Of a stretch of 64,000 nucleotides of DNA, positions 58,816 through 64,000 are shown one piece after another. Position 1 is the first letter of the stretch. Every line of letters starts with the position of its first letter. This DNA is from Hyphomicrobium sp. (GTDB lineage Bacteria; Pseudomonadota; Alphaproteobacteria; Rhizobiales; Hyphomicrobiaceae). The stretch covers positions 1-64,000 of the forward strand of contig JAEUME010000001.1 in the NCBI GenBank assembly GCA_016793445.1. Direction: 5' to 3'. The position numbers and the translations under genes are program-made. A model generated the notes under the pieces. That model was given only the letters and a program-made list of their open reading frames with translations, was not told the DNA's origin and did no database searches.

Positions 58816-60140
58816 TGACTTACCATAACCCACCGACCACGCCCCGAACGTCGTACACGTTCGACGAATACACGCTTTCCGAAATCCGCCGCGCGGCATC
58901 GACCGGCATCTACGACATCCGCGGGGGCGGCACGAAGAGACGCGTTCCGAACTTCGACGATCTGGTCATGCTCGGCGCTTCCATGTCGCGCTATCCGCTG
59001 GAAGGCTACCGCGAAAAATGCGGCACCAACGTCGTGCTCGGCACCCGCTTTGCGAAAAAACCACTCAAGTTGTCGATCCCGATTACGATCGCGGGGATGA
59101 GCTTTGGCTCGCTGTCTGCAAACGCCAAGGAGGCGCTCGGGCGCGGTGCCTCTCTAGCGGGAACCTCCACGACCACAGGGGACGGCGGCATGACGCCGGA
59201 AGAGCGCGGACAATCGAAGTATCTCGTCTATCAATACCTGCCCTCGCGCTATGGCATGAATCCTGTTGACCTGCGCAAGGCGGATGCCATCGAGATTGTC
59301 ATTGGTCAGGGCGCAAAGCCGGGCGGCGGCGGCATGTTGCTTGGCCAGAAGATTTCCGATCGCGTCGCGCAGATGCGCCAGCTTCCAAAGGGCATCGACC
59401 AGCGTTCTGCCTGCCGGCATCCCGACTGGACGGGCGCGGATGACCTCGAGATCAAGATCAACGAGCTGCGCGAACTCACCGATTGGGAAAAGCCGATCTA
59501 TCTGAAAGTCGGCGCAAGCCGCCCCTATTACGATACGATGCTGGCCGTGAAGGCAGGCGCTGATGTTATCGTTCTTGACGGCATGCAGGGTGGTACGGCC
59601 GCCACGCAAGAGGTCTTCATCGAGCACGTCGGCATTCCGCTCTTGTCGGCAATCCGCCCGGCTGTGCAGGCCCTGCAGGATCTGGGCATGCACCGCAAAG
59701 TGCAGCTCATCGTATCGGGTGGCATTCGCAACGGCGCTGATGTGGCCAAGGCCCTCGCCATGGGCGCCGACGCCGTAGCCATCGGCACGGCCGCCCTGGT
59801 GGCGCTCGGCGACAACGATCCCAAGTGGGAGAAGGAATACGCTGCTCTCGGCACGACGCCGGGCGCATACGACGATTGGCACGAAGGCAAGGACCCCGCA
59901 GGGATTACGACACAGACCCCGGCCCTCATGCAGCGGCTCGATCCCGTCACCGCCGGCCGGCGCCTTGCCAACTACCTGAAGGTGATGACGCTCGAGGCGC
60001 AGACCCTTGCGCGCGCATGCGGCAAGAACCATCTCCATAACCTTGAGCCTGAAGATCTCGTCGCACTCACCCTCGAAGCGGCCGCCATGGCGCGCGTGCC
60101 GCTGGCGGGCACAAACTGGATCCCCGGCGCGGGGGGTTAA
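58815..60140 (+). CDS. glxD: FMN-binding glutamate synthase-like subunit (GlxD/MgsC type)
   Basis: A 441-residue TIM-barrel FMN protein. Seen are PITIAGMSFGSLSANAKEALGRGA and TTGDGGMTPEERGQS near the front, IEIVIGQGAKPGGGGML (FMN and substrate), then VIVLDGMQGGTAATQ and LIVSGGIRNGADVAKALAMGADAVAIGTAAL for phosphate binding. Together with GlxB and GlxC it forms a split glutamate synthase. In methylotrophs the equivalent makes N-methylglutamate from methylamine; other species use it for different amines. Ends the operon before the terminator at 60176. Confidence 0.9.
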   Translation: MTYHNPPTTPRTSYTFDEYTLSEIRRAASTGIYDIRGGGTKRRVPNFDDLVMLGASMSRYPLEGYREKCGTNVVLGTRFAKKPLKLSIPITIAGMSFGSLSANAKEALGRGASLAGTSTTTGDGGMTPEERGQSKYLVYQYLPSRYGMNPVDLRKADAIEIVIGQGAKPGGGGMLLGQKISDRVAQMRQLPKGIDQRSACRHPDWTGADDLEIKINELRELTDWEKPIYLKVGASRPYYDTMLAVKAGADVIVLDGMQGGTAATQEVFIEHVGIPLLSAIRPAVQALQDLGMHRKVQLIVSGGIRNGADVAKALAMGADAVAIGTAALVALGDNDPKWEKEYAALGTTPGAYDDWHEGKDPAGITTQTPALMQRLDPVTAGRRLANYLKVMTLEAQTLARACGKNHLHNLEPEDLVALTLEAAAMARVPLAGTNWIPGAGG

Positions 60141-60175
60141 GTAAACCGCGCGTCTCCACGTCTCTTCCCCTCAAC

Positions 60176-60210
60176 TAGCCGGTGGCCTCGCGCTGCCGGC
60201 TATTTTTTTT
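60176..60210 (+). terminator. Terminator of the glnT-glxBCD operon
   Basis: Stem TAGCCGG / CCGGCTA, 13-base loop, then eight T, 35 bases after the glxD stop. The convergent regulator gene stops eight bases further on. Confidence 0.92.
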
Positions 60211-60217
60211 CGTAATG

Positions 60218-60853
60218 TCATTCCGGATACATAATGATGGCCAGAAACTTCGCGCGCTCGTCGAGCATGCGCTCGGGCCCGTGCACCACGTCGCCTGAGA
60301 ACGTAAAGGCATCGCCCGGCTCAAGAATATAGGTCTTGTCGCCGAAGCGATACTCCACCCGCCCCTGCAGCATGTAGATGAACTCGACGCCTGGATGGGC
60401 AAACCGCGGCCAGGACTGGCTCTTGCGGTCCATCTCGATCAAGAAGGGTTCGAAGATCTTGCGAGGGCCCCGATCATAGGAAAGCAGCCTATACGTGTGG
60501 CCGTGCTTGGTGCCGACCCGCACAACCTCCATCTGATCGGACCTCTTGAGCAATTGCGCCGACCCCTCATTCTGCTCGGTCTGCCTGAAGAGGTCCGACA
60601 GGTTCACCCCGAGGGCATGACACAGACGCTCAAGGGAATCGAGCGAAGCTGTCGCCATTCCATTCTCAACGCGACTCAACATGGCGCTCGACATGCCCGC
60701 GCCAGCACTGAGTTCGGCGAGCGTGAGGTTGGCAGATAATCGCAGATGCTTGATGACCTCGCCGACGCGCTTTTCCAGCGGAACGTCGGCCTTGTCATGG
60801 GTAGCCTGTGCCTTGGATGGTCCCTGCCGAGAAGCCGATTTGGACTGTTTCAT
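60218..60853 (-). CDS. XRE-cupin transcriptional regulator (PuuR-like)
   Basis: A 211-residue regulator with a charged N-terminal extension, an XRE helix-turn-helix (about 30-85: LTLAELSAGAGMSSAMLSRVENGMATASLDSLERLCHALG) and a C-terminal cupin (about 130-205: RFAHPGVEFIYMLQGRVEYRFGDKTYILEPGDAFTFSGDVVHGP) that senses a ligand. This design is shared by PuuR, the putrescine-responsive repressor. It is divergent from the permease and convergent with glxD, ideally placed to control the amine cluster. Confidence 0.88.
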   Translation of the reverse strand: MKQSKSASRQGPSKAQATHDKADVPLEKRVGEVIKHLRLSANLTLAELSAGAGMSSAMLSRVENGMATASLDSLERLCHALGVNLSDLFRQTEQNEGSAQLLKRSDQMEVVRVGTKHGHTYRLLSYDRGPRKIFEPFLIEMDRKSQSWPRFAHPGVEFIYMLQGRVEYRFGDKTYILEPGDAFTFSGDVVHGPERMLDERAKFLAIIMYPE

Positions 60854-60974
60854 CGTTGGATGGGGTTCACGAGGTTGGAGTGCACAAGAGCTGCAAGCCT
60901 ACTATCTTGCCGCGTTGCGTGAACATATTCGTGCAGTGCAGCATCGATTTGCGTTCATTGCAATCATTTATAGC

Positions 60975-60991
60975 ATGCAATTTATTTGCAT
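60975..60991. promoter_or_regulatory. ATGCAA-N5-TTGCAT inverted repeat in the regulator/permease gap
   Basis: ATGCAA-TTTAT-TTGCAT; a second palindrome ATTGCAAT stands at 60957-60964 and a wider TTTGCGT ... ACGCAAA pair flanks them (60948-60954, 60995-61001). The half-site TGCAA is shared with the oxidase/glnT promoter element at 55695-55709. Likely operator and promoter region of the permease gene, 81 bases before its start. Confidence 0.5.
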
Positions 60992-61071
60992 CAGACGCAA
61001 ACCTGCGGCAGGATGCCCGCCATCTTATCCGGCGTCAAGTTGCGACCGGGAGGGACCATAAGGAGTCAAGA

Positions 61072-62823
61072 ATGGTTGATATAGCAAGCGGCCCGAATGT
61101 GGGCGTGCAACAGTCGGCCGAAATCGGCGGCTTGCACAGGACGATTGACTGGAAAGGTGCATTTTGGATTGCGAGCGGCGTACCCGCTCTTGTGCTGATT
61201 TCGATCGGCGGCCTCGGTGCAACGGTCGGCAAACTCGCCTTTGCCGTATGGACCATATCTGTAATCATGGGCCTCTTCCAGGCGTATAGCTACGCCGAAA
61301 TAGCCGGCCTGTTCAAAAATAAATCGGGTGGTGCAGCGGTATACGGGGCGGCCGCCTGGCTTCGTTACAGTAAAATCATTGCGCCACTTTCCGTGTGGTG
61401 CAACTGGTACGCCTGGACGCCCGTGTTGTCGTTGGGATGCGCGATTGCGGCCGGTTACATTCTCAACGCCATCGCGCCCATCCCGACATTCCATACCGAT
61501 TCACCGGAAGTCCTCGCATGGTTGCAGAATGCAGCCAACGCGGCAGCTATCGACGGGAAAACCGCGGAAGAAGCCGCCAAGATCGCCATGGCCGCCGTCA
61601 CTGACGCTGCGACCCCGGCGCTGCGCACGTTGAAGCTCGCCAGCTTCTCATTCTTCGGCCTCGCCAATATCGAGATCGGACCGACATTCTTCATCGGCGC
61701 CGTTCTAATGCTGATCGCCTTCGCCATCCAGCATCGCGGCATCCTGGGAACGGCGCGCGTTCAAATGTGGATCGGCCTGTTCGTCGTCATCCCAATGCTC
61801 ATCGTGGGTGTCGTTCCCTTCTTCAATGGCGGCGTCAACTATGAGAACTACACACCCTTCGTTCCGCCTACCGGCGAGTGGAACAACGCGGGCTGGACTT
61901 ACTTCTTCGGCGGCCTGTTCATCGCCGGCTGGTCCACGTACGCATTCGAAACAGCCGTGTGTTACACGCGCGAATTCAAGAACCCAGCGTCGGATACGAA
62001 GAAAGCCATCATCGCCGCCGGCCTGCTGTGCGTTGTCATTTATTCGCTCGTTGCCACGACCTTCCAAGGCTTCCTTGGCCTTGAAGGCATGACCGCACCA
62101 GGCATTGTGGATGGTACAGGCGTGGCGGCCGCCATGGGCAACATGGTGGGTGGCGGCTCGCAATTCGTCACGCACTTGCTCGAGATGATGATGATCCTGG
62201 CGCTGATCCTCGCCATCATGATGGCGATGGCTGGATCATCACGAACGCTGTACCAAGGGGGCGTGGACGGCTGGCTGCCCAAGTATCTGGCGCACACCAA
62301 CGAGCACGGCGCCCCTACGCGCGCAATGTGGACCGACCTCGTTTTCAATCTTGGTCTGCTCACGTTTGCTGCCTCGGATGCAACTGCCTACTACCTGATC
62401 CTCTCGATCTCGAACGTCGGGTACATGTTGTTCATCTTCCTCAATCTGCAATCGACCTGGATCCATCGCATCGACAGCCCAGACATTCCCCGTCCCTACC
62501 GCGCACCCAACTGGCTTGTCGCCTTCAATGCGCTGCTTGGCTTTTTCAACCTGTTTTTGATGGGCGTCGGCGCCAAGGTATGGGGTAACCCGAACGCGCT
62601 CTGGTACGGGCTTGCATTTGGCGCACTCATTATCCCCGTGTTCCTGTACCGGCACTACGTGCAAGACAAGGGCCGCTTTCCTGATCACATGCTGATTGAT
62701 CTGGATCTCAAGAGCCAGGATCTGGGTCAGCGCCGTGCCGGCTTCCTGCCCTATGCGGCCTTGCTGGTGGGAGCGGCGATCACGCTCTTTGGTCACTATT
62801 ACTTCCAGCTTCCGCCGGCGTAG
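61072..62823 (+). CDS. APC-family amino-acid/amine permease
   Basis: A 583-residue transporter with about twelve hydrophobic helices. The N-terminal GLHRTIDWKGAFWIASGVPALVLISIGGLGATVG and the helix-1 GG pattern mark the APC superfamily; a long periplasmic insertion lies between helices near residues 145-190. The C-terminus has PRPYRAPNWLVAF. Substrate probably an amine or amino acid used by the neighbouring cluster. The ATG at 61072 has AAGGAG seven bases upstream; the in-frame extension is not conserved. Confidence 0.88.
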   Translation: MVDIASGPNVGVQQSAEIGGLHRTIDWKGAFWIASGVPALVLISIGGLGATVGKLAFAVWTISVIMGLFQAYSYAEIAGLFKNKSGGAAVYGAAAWLRYSKIIAPLSVWCNWYAWTPVLSLGCAIAAGYILNAIAPIPTFHTDSPEVLAWLQNAANAAAIDGKTAEEAAKIAMAAVTDAATPALRTLKLASFSFFGLANIEIGPTFFIGAVLMLIAFAIQHRGILGTARVQMWIGLFVVIPMLIVGVVPFFNGGVNYENYTPFVPPTGEWNNAGWTYFFGGLFIAGWSTYAFETAVCYTREFKNPASDTKKAIIAAGLLCVVIYSLVATTFQGFLGLEGMTAPGIVDGTGVAAAMGNMVGGGSQFVTHLLEMMMILALILAIMMAMAGSSRTLYQGGVDGWLPKYLAHTNEHGAPTRAMWTDLVFNLGLLTFAASDATAYYLILSISNVGYMLFIFLNLQSTWIHRIDSPDIPRPYRAPNWLVAFNALLGFFNLFLMGVGAKVWGNPNALWYGLAFGALIIPVFLYRHYVQDKGRFPDHMLIDLDLKSQDLGQRRAGFLPYAALLVGAAITLFGHYYFQLPPA

Positions 62824-62856
62824 CAGATCCCTTGCGCAGAGGAGGCGCAAAGGCAT

Positions 62857-62887
62857 AAGGGGCAGGCCCGCGCGGGCCTGCCCCTTT
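62857..62887 (+). terminator. Terminator hairpin after the permease gene
   Basis: AAGGGGCAGGCCCG, centre CG, then the exact complement followed by T: a perfect 14-bp stem ending in TTT. It lies between the permease stop (62823) and the convergent yidD stop (62981), so it may serve both strands. Confidence 0.8.
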
Positions 62888-62980
62888 CCATGTCGAGGAA
62901 TGGTCTCGATTTCTTGCGCCAGTACTGATCATGTCGAGAGCGGCACCGGAGTCGCTTGGCTGAATTCAATCCGGTGCACC

Positions 62981-63343
62981 TCAGATTTTGCCCGATCTTT
63001 CAACCTCGGACATTGCATCCATCGAGGCGCTTTGATCGGCAGGCTCGTAGACCCTGCGCCAGCGGCCGTAGCGCCAGGGCGCAAACGGATAATGTTCGGA
63101 ACGGATATCAGGCACCGGATCAACACCGTGCGTTCCGCCCGGACCGCACCGGACCAGCCGCGATACCATCAGCCAAAAGCCTCGCCAGGCCCCGTTCGTG
63201 TCGATGGCGTCGAGTGCATACTGCGAGCAGCTCGGCCAATGGCGGCAGTGATGGCCGGCAAGCGGCTTGAAGGTCCAGCGATAGATATGGATCGGCATCT
63301 TGAGCGCCATCTTGCAGACGCGGACGCCAAGACCCTCGCGCAT
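62981..63343 (-). CDS. yidD: Membrane protein insertion efficiency factor YidD
   Basis: A 120-residue YidD protein with the signature KPLAGHHCRHWPSCSQYALDAI (three Cys) and a GFWLMVSRLVRCGPGG segment. It is a small peripheral protein that helps YidC-mediated membrane insertion. ATG at 63343 follows GAGAGG. It starts nine bases after the stop of the scaffold gene, so they are cotranscribed. The C-terminus is extended by about 15 non-conserved residues. Confidence 0.93.
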   Translation of the reverse strand: MREGLGVRVCKMALKMPIHIYRWTFKPLAGHHCRHWPSCSQYALDAIDTNGAWRGFWLMVSRLVRCGPGGTHGVDPVPDIRSEHYPFAPWRYGRWRRVYEPADQSASMDAMSEVERSGKI

Positions 63344-63352
63344 AGCTGCCTC

Positions 63353-63811
63353 TCAAAGAGCCTTGGCGGGAACGGCCGGTCTGGCGGCGATCTCGTCCAG
63401 AGCCTTTTCGACGGCATCAAACACGAGCAACGTCGAAGCATGGCGCGCCCGGTAGTTCCGAACTGGCTCCAGCGCGGCAAGATCAGCCCAGCGCCCGGTG
63501 GGCGGCGGACCGTTCTCCTTCAGCATGGCGCGCATCTGCGCAGCGATCGCGTGCAGTTCACCAGGGCTGGACCCGACGATCTCACGCGCCATCACAGAGG
63601 CTGCAGCCTGCCCCAGAAGGCAGGCTTTCACCGTTTGCCCATAGTCGGCGACCTTTCCCCCCGCCACGGTGAGGTCGACGGTTACTGTGGAACCGCACAA
63701 TTTCGAATGGGCCGTCGCCGTGGCGTCGGGCGCGCTCAGCCGCTGGCCCCGGGTCGAAGCTCCCGCCAACTCGATCAGTTTTGTGTTGTAGATCTCATCC
63801 AGATCAGCCAT
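63353..63811 (-). CDS. NifU/IscU-like iron-sulfur scaffold protein
   Basis: A 152-residue protein of the IscU/SufU fold. Two of the three cluster Cys are in place (SKLCGSTV and VKACLLGQA); the third is replaced, with RARHASTLLVF at its position. This version is common in alphaproteobacteria next to yidD. Whether it still assembles clusters is uncertain. Starts MADLDEIYNTKLIEL. Upstream 63812-64000 holds its promoter and, on the plus strand at 63983, an ATG (MKKSAT) that may start a gene cut by the window edge. Confidence 0.8.
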   Translation of the reverse strand: MADLDEIYNTKLIELAGASTRGQRLSAPDATATAHSKLCGSTVTVDLTVAGGKVADYGQTVKACLLGQAAASVMAREIVGSSPGELHAIAAQMRAMLKENGPPPTGRWADLAALEPVRNYRARHASTLLVFDAVEKALDEIAARPAVPAKAL

Positions 63812-64000
63812 GGCATCCCATTACCCCTTAACCCTTAAGGCCGTGGCAAGCGCACGGCCAAGGGCGGGGCGCATTTTGGTATCGTTCAAACCGCTCTGGG
63901 CTCTTATATAAGGGTTACGGCGGGCAAGAGCGAGACCGCCATTAGATGCCATCGCCGCAGGTCATAAGCAATTTTCGCATCCATGAAGAAATCAGCGACC

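Overview
The window looks like chromosome of a GC-rich alphaproteobacterium, most likely of the order Hyphomicrobiales (Rhizobiales). The main reasons are the gene order dusB-ntrB-ntrC / ntrY-ntrX / hfq-hflX / mazG, a fused ispDF followed by a short pncC (CinA C-terminal) gene, an ftsB next to eno, and a bacteriophytochrome with an HWE-type kinase. The genus cannot be fixed from the sequence. No insertion sequence, prophage or CRISPR array was seen.

Layout. 1-3.6 kb: two small membrane or exported proteins with overlapping 5' ends, mazG and an orphan PcfJ-like protein. 3.9-15.8 kb: a minus-strand block with an FAD monooxygenase, hflX, hfq, a D-amino-acid aminotransferase, ntrX, ntrY, ntrC, ntrB and dusB (nitrogen sensing and post-transcriptional control). 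16-23.7 kb: ispDF, a MarR regulator, pncC, an exported pentapeptide-repeat protein, a COQ10/RatA-like protein, a small stress membrane protein, two paralogous small lipoproteins, a DUF5076 protein, ftsB and eno. 23.8-27.5 kb: a GFA-type protein and the preQ1 genes queC, queE, queD and queF. The queD product lacks two active-site residues. 27.6-36.9 kb: a small His/Arg/Cys-rich exported peptide, pirin, and a housekeeping run (MBL hydrolase, tatD, metG, holB, tmk, a DD-carboxypeptidase, rlpA), ending at tRNA-Ser(UGA).

36.9-42.7 kb is looser, accessory-looking sequence with a YbaY/META protein, a two-TM protein of unknown function and an Mla/MCE-type lipid ABC transporter. Its substrate-binding subunit carries a fused PqiC-like auxiliary domain. 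42.7-49.5 kb: a CysB-like regulator, a CusB/CusA-type metal efflux pair without an outer-membrane channel gene, and a DUF3829 protein. 49.6-53.7 kb: a Crp/Fnr regulator divergent from a heme oxygenase-bacteriophytochrome operon (chromophore synthesis plus red-light sensor kinase with its own receiver domain).

53.8-62.9 kb is the most distinctive region. It has a RidA protein and an FAD amine oxidase on one strand, and divergently a type-III-like glutamine synthetase followed by three split glutamate-synthase-like subunits (GlxBCD / N-methylglutamate synthase type). After these come a PuuR-like XRE-cupin regulator and an APC amine or amino-acid permease. Both promoter regions carry an inverted repeat built from the same TGCAA/TTGCA half-sites. 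I read this as an inducible gamma-glutamyl-type amine utilisation unit with an unknown substrate. The window ends with yidD and a NifU/IscU-like scaffold gene.
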